This document shows, piece by piece, positions 1 through 9,595 of a DNA stretch of 64,000 nt. Position 1 is the stretch's first letter; each line of letters opens with the position of its first letter. This DNA comes from G963677325 sp963810555 (GTDB taxonomy: Bacteria > Bacteroidota > Bacteroidia > Bacteroidales > Prolixibacteraceae). Under the pieces are notes generated by a model. The model saw only the letters and a program-made list of their open reading frames with translations. It made no database searches and was not told where the DNA came from. Location: contig CAWENX010000007.1 in NCBI GenBank assembly GCA_963810555.1, forward strand, positions 496,001-560,000, in the 5' to 3' direction. A program made the position numbers and the translations under genes.

Positions 1-73
1 TATCACCTCCGGTTCTGGTGAAGTGTATGTTAATTCCATTGGTTTCGCAGAATGCTGATTTCCAGTTTGTCAT
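1..73 (-). CDS. alpha/beta hydrolase, N-terminal fragment leaving the window
   Basis: The first 24 codons of a minus-strand gene begin at the ATG at 71-73 and run off the left edge. The peptide contains ETNGINIHFTRTGGD, which resembles the first beta-strand region of alpha/beta hydrolases just before the HGLT/HGFT oxyanion loop. The recognition rests on this short N-terminus only; no catalytic residue lies inside the window. The gene is divergent from the methyltransferase gene at 778. Confidence 0.55.
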   Translation of the reverse strand, partial: MTNWKSAFCETNGINIHFTRTGGD

Positions 74-700
74 CCGTAATTTTTCTCCAAAGCTAAAATA
101 AAGGGTAAAGTTAATTATATATGAGGTGCCCCTGTAATCAGGAGAATCAGAAGTTAAGAGTTTTTATATAAAATCCTCGTACTCTTTTGGATGTTTTTAA
201 ACATTTGAATTGTTATTGTTCAGACAATAAGGTAATGAGGTTTATTTATTTAGATGATGATTTTCTACTAAGGTTATAAAGCAGAAAATAAGGTTGAATT
301 TATTTGTCATTTTACAAAATAATATTTAAAAATTTCAAAATCAGATTCTCCCGATAGCTATCGGGATCCTTTTTAATTCAGGTTTATCCAGGTTAAGACG
401 GTTTACGAAAATAAGGGAATAAGGCAGGGTTATCTTTTTATCCAATTGTTACTAAGGTTAATAAATAATTGTAAATAAGGTTTTTAGAACATGTATCGAT
501 CATTAATTATTTCTATCAGATTTCATAATTCGAAGAGAAGGATTCCCAAAGCTTCGGGATTGTCATACAACCGGTTAGAAATATGATATGAAATTGAATA
601 CAGTTTTTCTGATTTTAAATCAAGATCAATGATCGTATACGTTTGGCAGGAGTTATATTCAAGAGATATTATTGGGGCATCTCTTTTTCAAACAAAGGAA
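74..700. other. long AT-rich intergenic region with two palindromes
   Basis: No convincing coding frame was found in about 630 bases between the divergent hydrolase fragment and the MttB-like gene. The region is AT-rich. It holds an 18-bp perfect palindrome at 349-366 (core CCCGATAGCTATCGGG) and a related imperfect one at about 545-560 (CCCAAAGCTTCGGG). Both look like small intergenic repeats rather than operators. Confidence 0.5.
349..366. repeat. 18-bp palindrome CCCGATAGCTATCGGG type
   Basis: TCCCGATAGCTATCGGGA is a perfect 18-bp inverted repeat in the gap upstream of the MttB-like gene. A degenerate relative (CCCAAAGCTTCGGG) follows about 190 bp later. No T-tract follows on either strand, so it is not a standard terminator. 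Confidence 0.6.
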
Positions 701-729
701 TTGGCTATCGCCATTAAATCGTATCTTTG
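701..729 (+). promoter_or_regulatory. Bacteroidota-type promoter for the MttB-like gene
   Basis: TATCTTTG at 722-729 fits the Bacteroidota -7 box TAnnTTTG. A TTG at 701-703 lies 18 bases upstream as the -33 element. A start site near 735 would leave a leader of about 40 bases before the ATG at 778. The assignment is by motif only. Confidence 0.45.
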
Positions 730-777
730 AAAGATCATAAAACAAGTAAGTCATTTTAATGTCCTAATGAAAATAAC

Positions 778-2202
778 ATGCTAACACTTACCATTTTATC
801 ACAGAAAGAGAGAGAAACCATCCACTCAGCCGGGAAACAGATCCTTAACGAGGTCGGGGTTAAAATACGGAATGAACGTATTTATCAATTACTCCTGGAT
901 GCCGGGGCAAGAGAAGATAAAGATGACAGAACCAGACTCTATTTTGGTGAAGAGATGGTCAGGAAATATCTGGCATTGTGCCCTAAGAGCTTCACCATAA
1001 AGAATCGGAAAAACGAGGAACACGTTGTTAAAAACGGCTCTGCCCCGCTTTATTATTCAGCCAATGCAACTCATTACGTAAGAGGAACCAGCAGGAAATC
1101 TGTTGAGATAGGTAAAGAAGAATTTACCGATTTTATGCGCGTAATCGATAAGTTGGATAATGTGCAGGGTATGGTGGGCATGAATCTCAAAGAACCGGCC
1201 CCGCGGTGCAGGGACATAATTGGATTCAGGTACATGGCTGAAAATTCTTACAAACATATCAGGCCCTGCATGTACTCCCCTTCCGGCGCTCTTGCCATGA
1301 TTGAAATGGCGGATGTGATCCTTGAAGGAAAATCTTTAAGGGAAAATATGTTCTTTACCTTGGGTTACAGCATAGTCAGTCCTCTCACCTGGTCAGAAAC
1401 GGCTCTTCAGTTAATGGTTAATTCGAGCGGCCATGGTATTCCCTTTATGATCAATTCGGAACCTATGGCAGGTGGAACTTCTCCTGTTACCCTTGCAGGA
1501 AGCCTTGCCATGGCGGATGCCGAAGTGATCAGCGGGCTTATTATCCTGCAGGTTCTCGAGCCAGGCAGACCGGTTATATATAATGCAGGTTTTGCGCATA
1601 TTCTCGATATGCTCACTACGCTGACCCTGACAGCAGCTCCCGAAGGCGCACTGATACAGGCTGCAGGAGCAGAAATGGCAGAATATCACGGTCTGCCCTG
1701 CGCTTCGTGGGCATTAAGCGACGCTGCCATGCTGGATTCACAGGCAACTTATGAAAAATTCCTTACCCTTATGGCTCATACCCTGTCAAATGTCAACATG
1801 GTCTGGGGGATCGGAAATATCGAAACATCGAAGACAATTTCCCCCGAAGTGGCAGTAATCGACAATGAACTGATTGGAAATTGCATAAGGTTCAGAAAAG
1901 GTATTACCGTAGATGAAGAGCATCTCGCCGTTGATGTGATAAAAGATACTGTTTTTAAAGGCAACTTTCTTGAAACCATACATACGCTGAATCATTACCA
2001 GGATGAAATAAGGTACTCAACCCTGCCCTTAAAATCGAGAAGATCAACCTGGGAAACAGAAGGCTCCAAATCGATTGAGGAAAAAGCAGAAGCAGTTGTG
2101 AATGATATTCTCTCAAGTCCCAGAGAAGTTTATTTAACAGGTTCTCAGATGGAAAGGCTGGATAAGATACAGTCCAGATGGACAGAGAGACTGCAGGACT
2201 GA
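778..2202 (+). CDS. trimethylamine methyltransferase (MttB) family protein, non-pyrrolysine
   Basis: This 474-aa soluble protein is a member of the MttB superfamily, which transfers methyl groups from quaternary or tertiary amines to a corrinoid protein. The N-terminal half contains LNEVGVKI and the central part has the family-typical segments NSSGHGIPFMINSEPMAGG and GSLAMADAEV. The frame has no internal amber codon, so this is not the pyrrolysine-containing TMA enzyme but the wider branch whose characterised members include a glycine betaine demethylase. No corrinoid protein, MtgA-type partner or transporter is adjacent. A UroD/MtaA-like gene lies at 8.6 kb. The substrate cannot be read from the sequence. 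Confidence 0.85.
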   Translation: MLTLTILSQKERETIHSAGKQILNEVGVKIRNERIYQLLLDAGAREDKDDRTRLYFGEEMVRKYLALCPKSFTIKNRKNEEHVVKNGSAPLYYSANATHYVRGTSRKSVEIGKEEFTDFMRVIDKLDNVQGMVGMNLKEPAPRCRDIIGFRYMAENSYKHIRPCMYSPSGALAMIEMADVILEGKSLRENMFFTLGYSIVSPLTWSETALQLMVNSSGHGIPFMINSEPMAGGTSPVTLAGSLAMADAEVISGLIILQVLEPGRPVIYNAGFAHILDMLTTLTLTAAPEGALIQAAGAEMAEYHGLPCASWALSDAAMLDSQATYEKFLTLMAHTLSNVNMVWGIGNIETSKTISPEVAVIDNELIGNCIRFRKGITVDEEHLAVDVIKDTVFKGNFLETIHTLNHYQDEIRYSTLPLKSRRSTWETEGSKSIEEKAEAVVNDILSSPREVYLTGSQMERLDKIQSRWTERLQD

Positions 2203-2209
2203 TGTGCTC

Positions 2210-2312
2210 CGTCAGCTAAAGCAAGACGGTAAAGGATAATGTGCTGATGTGCTGATTAGGAAGTTTCAAGGTTTCAGAGTTTCAGAGTTTCAGGGTTTCA
2301 GGGTTTGGATCT
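2210..2312. repeat. reiterated words GTGCTGATGTGCTGAT and TTTCAGAG/TTTCAGGG
   Basis: The convergent gap between the MttB-like gene and the ClC gene holds GTGCTGATGTGCTGAT at about 2240 and then five near-identical TTTCAGAG/TTTCAGGG units at 2272-2306. The same words recur in other gaps of this window (for example 13.5, 32.1, 40.0 and 42.9 kb). Confidence 0.6.
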
Positions 2313-2318
2313 CTCATT

Positions 2319-4097
2319 TTAGTCACTTGAAAATAATTTCACGTATTCGCGGTATTCCGAGAAAACCTTTGCACGTGAAATAAAACCCAGGTAAATACCA
2401 TTGTCAATAACGGCAAGGTTGTACCTTCCGCTGGATACAAATTTTTCGGCGACTTCGTCCATCGAATCTTTAGGGGAGATCGAGTGTTCGGGCATGTACA
2501 TAATTTCTTTCAGAGAGATTTTATCGTACTTATCCTGTTTGAATATCAGGTGTCTCACATCGTCCATTTTAAGCATACCCACCATCAGCCCCCCATTTCC
2601 CACTATTGGAAAAAGATCCCGGTGCGAGACAGATATTGCATTCACCAGTTGCTGCAGTTTGTCATCCGGTTTAAGTAGAACAAAGTCGTTTTCAATCAGA
2701 TCAGGAACTTGCATGATGGATAAGACATGTTTGTCCCTGTGATGGGTGACCAATTGCTTTTGCTGAGCAAGCTGTTCTGTATAAACTGAATTTTTTGTAA
2801 AGATTTTTACGGTCAGGTAGGAAAATGTGGAAACGATCATTAAAGGAACAAACAGTTTATATCCCCCTGAAACATCGGCGATAAGGAATATCCCAGTCAG
2901 AGGTGCATGTAAAACTCCCGTGAGTATTCCACCCATGCCCACGAGGGCAAAATTATCAGTATTTATAGTAATACCCGGGAGGAATTTAGCCAGATAAGCC
3001 AGAAACAGTCCTGTATTGACCCCTGTAAACAGGGCAGGAGCAAATATACCCCCTACTCCACCTGAGCCGAAGGTGACGGAAGTGGCGATAACTTTAACCA
3101 GGATAACAAGACCCAGTAAAAGCAAAATTAACGGCATACTCTGGCTGAAATGTTCAAAAATACTGTTATTGAAAAGATAGGCGGGATTTCCGACAAGACC
3201 GCTGTTGATTGCATCATATCCTTCACCAAAAAGAGACGGAAAGATAAAAACTAATATGCCCAATATGCCGCCACCAATGATCAGCCGGGTAAAACTTGAT
3301 TTGGTCGCTGCGAAGAATTTTTCGATCCTGACATACATTCTTATGAAGTAAGCCGAAACCAGTCCGGTCATGATTCCGAAGATTATATAAACAAGAAATT
3401 CAGAAATATGGAAAGTGTATTTTACATCGAAAGGATATAAAACATCCATTCCGAGGAAAAGGTAGGAAATCATAACAGCCGAGGCACAGGACAACAATAG
3501 GGGAATAAGAGAAAAGGTTGTCAGATCGATCATAATGACCTCGACTGCGAAAACCAATCCTGCGACAGGAGCTTTGAAAATGGCTGCCATTGATCCGGCG
3601 CTGGCACATCCAAGCAATAAAATGACATATTTGTATTCAAGACGGAAAAATTTGCTCAATTGGGCACCGATTGCCGCACCTGTTGCCACGGTAGGCCCTT
3701 CCAATCCAACCGATCCGCCGAATCCAACAGTTAATACCGAAGTGATAATTGAAGAGAATGTATTGTGTCTGCTTATAAATCCCTTATTTTTAGAGATATT
3801 ATATAAGACATTCGGAATTCCGTGATGTACAGACTTTCGTAAAATAAATCTTATAAAAATAACGGTGAAAGCAAGGCCAATAATCGGATACAAAAAATAA
3901 AGATAGCGGTTCGCATCTTCCACCAGGAAACCATTCAGCAGTCCGTGCATTATCTTAACCAGATTTTTAATTATGACTGCCACAAATCCTGAGGAAATCC
4001 CGATCAATACGCTCAGGATCAATACGAAGTTTTTTGTGCTGATATGTTTATTCCGCCATTGATGAAAGTTCTCAATTTTATTCTCTAAAAAGCTCAT
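2319..4097 (-). CDS. ClC-type chloride channel/antiporter with C-terminal CBS domains
   Basis: This 592-aa integral membrane protein belongs to the ClC family of Cl-/H+ exchangers and channels. The selectivity segments are visible: HGIPNV near residue 92, GLEGPT near 131 (its Glu is the gating residue of ClC proteins), and GGIFAPALFTG in the second half. The segment equivalent to the EE pair of E. coli ClcA reads FAVEVI here, so the second Glu, the inner proton site, is replaced by Val. This may alter proton coupling. The last roughly 130 residues form a CBS pair expected to bind nucleotides. The gene stands alone and converges on its left neighbour. Confidence 0.92.
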   Translation of the reverse strand: MSFLENKIENFHQWRNKHISTKNFVLILSVLIGISSGFVAVIIKNLVKIMHGLLNGFLVEDANRYLYFLYPIIGLAFTVIFIRFILRKSVHHGIPNVLYNISKNKGFISRHNTFSSIITSVLTVGFGGSVGLEGPTVATGAAIGAQLSKFFRLEYKYVILLLGCASAGSMAAIFKAPVAGLVFAVEVIMIDLTTFSLIPLLLSCASAVMISYLFLGMDVLYPFDVKYTFHISEFLVYIIFGIMTGLVSAYFIRMYVRIEKFFAATKSSFTRLIIGGGILGILVFIFPSLFGEGYDAINSGLVGNPAYLFNNSIFEHFSQSMPLILLLLGLVILVKVIATSVTFGSGGVGGIFAPALFTGVNTGLFLAYLAKFLPGITINTDNFALVGMGGILTGVLHAPLTGIFLIADVSGGYKLFVPLMIVSTFSYLTVKIFTKNSVYTEQLAQQKQLVTHHRDKHVLSIMQVPDLIENDFVLLKPDDKLQQLVNAISVSHRDLFPIVGNGGLMVGMLKMDDVRHLIFKQDKYDKISLKEIMYMPEHSISPKDSMDEVAEKFVSSGRYNLAVIDNGIYLGFISRAKVFSEYREYVKLFSSD

Positions 4098-4458
4098 TTA
4101 AATATTAAATAATTCCTGTAACAATGATATCCTGATAAAATAGGCATTTTAATCAGGAATCCAATCAATTCTTTACCCAGATTACGGAATTGAAAGTTCA
4201 ATATTTCAACAATGATCATTAGAAAGATGAAATAAATTTTACATTAATCAATTCGTGATCTCCTATTTATTTATGCTAAATAATTATCCTTTCCAAGGAT
4301 ATAGGAATTTAGTATCAGCAAAAACAAAAGATACAAATATAACCAGAATTACAGGATATCCGGTAACAGGTCTTATCTTTTTACCATTTATATGTCCACC
4401 TGTCAGTAAAAACGCGGGCTCTCACAGAATAAATTTTCTCCGTCTCTTCAGATTTTTC
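4098..4458. other. intergenic, no gene seen
   Basis: These 361 bases separate two minus-strand genes, upstream of the ClC gene and downstream of the gamma-glutamyltransferase. I see no supported gene and no clear terminator. An open frame on the plus strand here overlaps the gamma-glutamyltransferase gene antisense and has no recognisable features. Confidence 0.4.
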
Positions 4459-6112
4459 TTATTTGTTTATCGCCTCACAGAATTTATGGTTCGGGAGCGC
4501 TGCACCGTAATACATGCCTGTGGACTGGTCGATATAGACCATCACGGGAGAGGCGAGCGGATTTTTTACAACATTGACAATATGTCCCCTCTTCTGAAGT
4601 TCATCAATAGTGGATTGATCAGTCGGATTAATATCAAGGGATCCTATTTTTAACAGACGTTCGGCTACAGTCGGAGCAGGATTGAATGAATCCTCCATAT
4701 GACCTGTGCTGAACCGGGGAGCTGGGATGGCATCTTTGGGCATCATTCCGAGATCGATCACGTCGAGCAGTAATTGCAGACCCGTCTGATCCTGCAGATC
4801 ACCGCCTGCAACACTCATCACAATAATCGGCTTGCCGTTTTTAAGCACCATGGTCGGTGTAAGTGTGATACGGGGTTGTTTTCCAGGCTCGAGGCAGTTG
4901 GGGTGGCCTTTTTGTGTGTTTAGCGAACTCAGCCGTGTACCATGTGCAACACCCAGGCTTTCACAAATTCCGTATTCAGGATTGGCGCTTGGAGTAGCTG
5001 CTACGGCATTGCCCCATTTATCGACGACGGCACAAGTGGTTGTTCCCTGATCCCACTGATCTCTTTCTCCGGGTCCTATATCAGCAATCATTTTAACGGG
5101 ATCACCGGGACGGATTTTCATCGAAGCGTGTTTCATGTCAATCAGCGGATAACGGATATTGGTATACTGATCTGACAACAGTTGTTTCAGGGGGACCTTC
5201 ACAAAAGCCGGATCGCCGTAATACTTGTCGCGATCGGCATAAGCGAGCTTCATGGCTTCGGTGACCACATGAATATAATCAGGAGAGAAGAATCCCATCG
5301 ATTTAAGGTTAAAGTGCTCCAGCAATCGCAAAGACTGAAGCATAACAGGCCCCTGGGTCCAGGTATTGCATTTGCAGATCGTATAGCCCCTGTAATTGAT
5401 TGTCACAGGTTCTTCGACTTTAGTTTCATACGATTCAAGATCGGATTTGCGAAGCATTGCCCCGGCACTGATGTAGAACTTATTCAGTTCGTCGGCAATG
5501 TCGCCTTTGTAAAAACGGTCTCTTGCCGCTCTGATCTTCTGCTCACGCGTACCTTTTGTATTTCTTTCTGTTTCCACCATTCTGCGGATCGTTTTGGCAA
5601 GATTGGGATACCATTCTTTGCCTCCTGCATCAAGCAAAGCCAAAGTAGGTGCTATCACCTGTTCAAATGACATGGTTCCCTGCTGTGTCCAGGGCAGCTA
5701 AAAGTCCGCTCACAGCGCCGGGAACGGTGGCTGCAAGCAATCCTCTTTTGGGAATGCCATTTTTGTAATACCATTCTATGGCTTTCGGATCTTTGGGAGC
5801 CACTCCCATCCCGTTGAAAATACTTACCTTTCCAGTCTTCGCATTATAAAATATAAAGGGCACTTCGCCCCCAAAGCAGAACAGTCCATAATCGGAAACA
5901 GCAAGGTTGAAAATGGTTGCGACAGCCCCATCGACAGCATTACCGCCTTTTGCAAGCATATCAATGCCTGCCTGGACAGAGGGTTTGGGACCGGCTGCCA
6001 CTATTCCGCCATTTCCTGATGAATGCCATGTCATATCCTGAGCATAAATTTTTGTGACAGCTGCAGAAAAAACCAGTAAAAGAAAACAGGCCAACGTTAA
6101 GATCTTTTTCAT
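4459..6112 (-). CDS. ggt: gamma-glutamyltransferase, secreted, frameshifted at about 5676
   Basis: The gene encodes a gamma-glutamyltranspeptidase, an N-terminal nucleophile hydrolase that cleaves gamma-glutamyl bonds such as that of glutathione in the periplasm. A signal peptide (KKILTLACFLLLVFSAAVT) opens the protein. GGNAVDGAVAT and the later DQGTTTCAVVDKWGNAVAAT segment are family marks; the catalytic Thr lies in the TTT run, near residue 357 of the rebuilt chain. The reading frame breaks at 5676-5677: removing one base of the TT there restores DTAGTMSFEQVIAPT, as expected for the family, giving about 552 aa. The break therefore looks like a single inserted base. Confidence 0.88.
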
Positions 6113-6328
6113 AATTTCCAGAATTTAAAATAGACATCTGATCAAGGATCAACCATGTTAGTTGTAAGATAGATTCACAAATATCAGTAAAATCAACAGA
6201 CAATCAAACCGAGACAATTATTTTTGACCATAAATGCCATTATTTTGTAATCAACCTGAACAAATACCGGAGGATAAAGCTCTCTCTTTCTTCCATGGAC
6301 AATAACAGGCTCGTACCAAGAAGGGGTT
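6113..6328. other. leader region of ggt
   Basis: About 215 bases between the ggt start and the 11-bp dyad array at 6329. The region is AT-rich and I see no gene and no well-spaced promoter pair. Confidence 0.3.
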
Positions 6329-6428
6329 TGCTGTGCTATTGCTGTGCACTTGTTGTGCACTTGCTGTGCTATTATTATGCTGTTTTAGCACAGTGAGTGC
6401 ACAGTCAATGCACAGTCAATGCACAGAC
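6329..6428. repeat. 11-bp-periodic palindromic array, locus 1
   Basis: Four to five left units (type GCTGTGCACTT, starting at 6330, 6341, 6352, 6363 and 6374) are followed by four right units (type AATGCACAGTC, starting at 6385, 6396, 6407 and 6418). Each right unit is the inverted form of a left unit. All four paired blocks share one dyad axis at 6378.5 (for example CTGTGCTA 6364-6371 with TAGCACAG 6386-6393, and TGTGCACT 6354-6361 with AGTGCACA 6396-6403). The array lies in a 534-bp gap upstream of ggt. Two more loci in this window have the same architecture with different unit sequences. Confidence 0.85.
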
Positions 6429-6646
6429 AATATGGCCTTGATATAGACTTGCTATGAAGTAATGTTGACGCAGGTATGCTTAATGGGAAAATGAAGGGCC
6501 CCCAGAGGGAACTCAAATTGAATTTTTAGCTTTTGACCAGAGAAGCGTTGATAGTTAGATAATTGCGGTTATTGGATGATTCATTAAAATCAATTTTTAA
6601 TCGTAATTAACTGTTTAGTTATAAAGTTATATTAATTATAAAAGTA

Positions 6647-7177
6647 TTAAAAAGAATAATTTTCGGGTTTTGTCTTAGAAAAGTAAACCTTTCTGCCATG
6701 TGGATCTTCAAAATAATCTGGTTGTTGGGAGCTAATTTTTTTATATATGTTATCTGGTATAACATTTCCACCAAATCCACAATCATAGCCATGGTCAATT
6801 GTTTCGATTATTAAACTGCTATCATTAAAAGTGATGGACCATTTACAAGGACTGATACAAAAGTCACATTTTTTATAATAAACACACTTGTCAGATTTAA
6901 CAGGGAATCTATCATAAAGCATTCCCATGTTATATGAAGGAGCACCAACGGAGAGATCTATATAAAACAAAACCGTATCATCAGATTCTGCATAAATTAT
7001 AATTTGACCTCCTCCCCCAGTTTGAGAAGAATCTGCATATGAACCATACCTATATGTCCCGGCATATTTTAGTGATTTAGGTTTATTACCTGTTATCTCT
7101 TTGCCCTTTGATTGCCAAATACCAATTGATAGAAATAATGTTATAATCACTACAATAGATGAAAATATATTTTTCAT
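6647..7177 (-). CDS. hypothetical exported protein
   Basis: The 176-aa product starts with a hydrophobic signal segment (FSSIVVIITLFLSIGIW). The mature part has a YAGTYRYGSYADSS stretch, a GGGGQIIIYAES strand and four closely placed Cys residues (CVYYKKCDFCISPC), later followed by DCGFGG. This suggests a small disulphide-stabilised beta-rich periplasmic or surface protein. I do not recognise a named family. It stands alone between the 11-bp array and rsgA. A metal-binding role for the Cys cluster is possible but not shown. Confidence 0.65.
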   Translation of the reverse strand: MKNIFSSIVVIITLFLSIGIWQSKGKEITGNKPKSLKYAGTYRYGSYADSSQTGGGGQIIIYAESDDTVLFYIDLSVGAPSYNMGMLYDRFPVKSDKCVYYKKCDFCISPCKWSITFNDSSLIIETIDHGYDCGFGGNVIPDNIYKKISSQQPDYFEDPHGRKVYFSKTKPENYSF

Positions 7178-7312
7178 TCTCTTATAATTTGATTGATGAT
7201 TATTCTGCAGGTGTAAACTTACACAAATATTGAATATAATTCAGAAATTCCTTGAATTAGATTGATAATCATTCGCAGATTTGTTTCTGTAAAATGGTAT
7301 TATTCCCCTCGC

Positions 7313-8372
7313 TTATTTTCTCATGTCTTTTTTATAATTCTTTAGCATTTTTCCAAATGCCCTTTCTTTTTTTCGTCTCTCTGAAACTGTCGATTCGAAA
7401 TGGGCTTTCTCTCGCTCCATTTTTAGGTAGTTTTCATAGGAAGCCTGATCAATTTCTCCTTTTTCAACGGCATCAAGAACAGCACAGCCAACCTCACCGG
7501 TATGCGTACAATCTTTGAATTTGCATTTTTGAGAAAGCCTGACAATCAAATCAAAGGTAATTTCGAGCCCGCTTCCTGCATCTGCAATTCCAACTTCTCT
7601 TATTCCCGGATTGTCGATTAAGATTCCGCCATTTTCAAGAAGAATCAATTCCCTGTAACTTGTTACATGCCTGCCTTTGCCCGTACTCCCGCTTATTTCA
7701 TCGGTTTTCATGATGCTTTTAGCGGCAAGATTATTTAACAGCGTAGATTTCCCAACACCCGACGAGCCAAGCATACAATAGGTTTTCCCTTTCTCAATCA
7801 ACATGTTTATCGCTTTATATCCATTCAGCGGCTCATTGCTTACCGCAACAACAGGAACATTTTTAATACGCGAGCTTATAGATTCAAGGATTTCATTAAG
7901 CTTCGATTCATTGATTAAATCAGTTTTACTAAGCACTATAATCGGTTTGACTTCCGATTCATTACAAATTGTCAGGTATCTTTCTATTCTATTGATATTA
8001 AAGTCTCTGTCAACCGCCTGTACTATAAAAGCATAATCAACATTGGCCGCAATAATCTGAATTTCTCCGGACTTGACCAACTGCCTGTCTTTTAATCATT
8101 GAGAATCGCGGCAATATTTTATGAATAATGGCTAAATCTGAATTATAAGTGATCAAAGCAACCCAATCGCCTACAGCAGGAAAATCTTCACGGCTATTTG
8201 CAGTAAAACGCATATTCCCGGTTATCTCGGCTTCATACTCACCGTTAACTGTTTTTACAATGAATCGTTCTTTATGCTCTGTAATAACTCTTCCAATTTC
8301 AAAGCCATCGAGATGATTTTCTATTCTGAATTTCTCAAGTTGATCATTGTATCCAAAATCTTCCAATCTCAT
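7313..8372 (-). CDS. rsgA: ribosome small subunit-dependent GTPase RsgA, frameshifted at about 8072
   Basis: RsgA is a circularly permuted GTPase that acts late in 30S subunit assembly. The N-terminal OB-like part (111 aa before the break) precedes the GTPase core, in which the G4 motif SKTD comes before the G1 P-loop GSSGVGKSTLLNNL and the G3 motif DNPGIRE, the permuted order typical of the family. The C-terminal zinc segment has the CKFKDCTHTGEVGCAV pattern (C-x4-C-x-H-x5-C). A single extra base between 8069 and 8077 splits the frame; removing it joins IKRQAVG to KSGEIQIIAANVD, as in intact homologues. The rebuilt protein is about 352 aa. Confidence 0.88.
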
Positions 8373-8564
8373 TTCAGTATATTTTGGTTGTGATGACCTT
8401 TAAGTATTTCTTTTCAGTATTAATACTTTCGTAAACTTACATAATCTTATCTATTTGCAAAAAGGGTTTGACAACTTTAGGAAAGTTATAAATTCTATAA
8501 AACTCCTAACTTTACGAAAATTAAACCTGATATAATTCTGATTAACTTTTCAGATCAATTGATT

Positions 8565-9590
8565 ATGAACGGATATCAAAGAATTAAGGCTGCATTAAAA
8601 GGCTTAAAACCAGATAAAACTCCCGTTATGCTTCATAATTTTATGATGGCGGCGAGGGAGTTTGGCGTCACAATGGAGCAATTTCGCAATAGTCCGATAA
8701 TCATTGCTGACGCATTTAAAGCCTCTATAGACAAATATCAGTATGACGGCATTCTGGTCGATATCGACACAGCGACACTGGCAGGGGCAGTTGGAGTTAA
8801 GGTTGATTTTCCGGTTGATGATCCTGCACGGGCAATAAAAGGAAATCTCGAAAATATTGAAGACATTGATTCTCTCAAACCGGTCAAGGTTGAAAACTAT
8901 CGTCAGATTCAAATCTGGCTGGAGGCAGTGAGGCTGTTAAAAGAGTATTTTAAGGATGAAATATTTATTCGCGGCAATTGTGATCAGGCGCCGTTTTCAC
9001 TGGCAAGCATGATGAGGGGCACCGGGAATTGGATGCTTGACCTGATGATCGCGCCAGAAGAACTGTTGAAAGCTCTTCTTGAATACTGCACTGACGCCGG
9101 TATTCAGTTTATCCGGTTAATGGAACAGACTGGCTGCGATATGGTTTCAAGCGGCGACAGTCCTGCAGGTCCTGAAATGATTTCTCCCGAAATGTATTTG
9201 AAATATGCCATGCCTTACGAAAAAAGACTCGTTGAAGCAGCTCATCAGGAAGGATTGCCCTATGCTTTACACATTTGCGGAAACACCGATGTTATTCTTG
9301 AACCTATGCTGATGACGGGTGCCGACGCTTTTGAACTGGATTATAAAACGGATGTTTCCAAAGCGTTCAAAATATTCGGGGAGAAGGCCACTTTTATCGG
9401 TAATATCGATCCAAGCGGAGTTCTGGCTTTGGGGACTGCCGAAGAGGTCCGGCAAAAGACTTCAGAGTTATTATCTGTTTATAAAGAATCCAATCGTTTT
9501 ATTTTAAATGCGGGTTGTGCTATACCACCCAATACGCCTTCTGTGAATCTTAAAATGATGATTGAGACAGCCAGAAACTTCAATAGATGA
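8565..9590 (+). CDS. uroporphyrinogen decarboxylase family protein, MtaA/corrinoid methyltransferase-like
   Basis: This 341-aa TIM-barrel protein belongs to the UroD superfamily but looks more like the methylcobamide:thiol methyltransferase branch (MtaA/MtbA) than haem-pathway HemE. The zinc site of that branch is visible as HICGN near residue 225 and a Cys in the C-terminal LNAGCAIPPNTP. The ATG at 8565 is preferred over the in-frame TTG at 8559. No other haem gene lies nearby, and an MttB-like methyltransferase is 6 kb upstream, so a role in corrinoid-dependent methyl transfer is inferred. No corrinoid carrier gene is present in the window. Confidence 0.8.
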   Translation: MNGYQRIKAALKGLKPDKTPVMLHNFMMAAREFGVTMEQFRNSPIIIADAFKASIDKYQYDGILVDIDTATLAGAVGVKVDFPVDDPARAIKGNLENIEDIDSLKPVKVENYRQIQIWLEAVRLLKEYFKDEIFIRGNCDQAPFSLASMMRGTGNWMLDLMIAPEELLKALLEYCTDAGIQFIRLMEQTGCDMVSSGDSPAGPEMISPEMYLKYAMPYEKRLVEAAHQEGLPYALHICGNTDVILEPMLMTGADAFELDYKTDVSKAFKIFGEKATFIGNIDPSGVLALGTAEEVRQKTSELLSVYKESNRFILNAGCAIPPNTPSVNLKMMIETARNFNR

Positions 9591-9595
9591 AAGAA

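Noticed and set aside
778..2202. Pyrrolysine-containing trimethylamine methyltransferase
   Set aside because: No in-frame amber codon exists within the gene and no pyl genes are seen, so it is the non-pyrrolysine branch.
4255..4653. 132-codon plus-strand frame
   Set aside because: It overlaps the 3' part of ggt antisense and shows no family features.
5182..5670. Plus-strand open frame inside ggt
   Set aside because: It is antisense to the conserved gamma-glutamyltransferase and has no start signal or family.
6329..6428. CRISPR-like array
   Set aside because: The units are 11 bp, without spacers, and arranged as an inverted pair; no cas gene is in the window.
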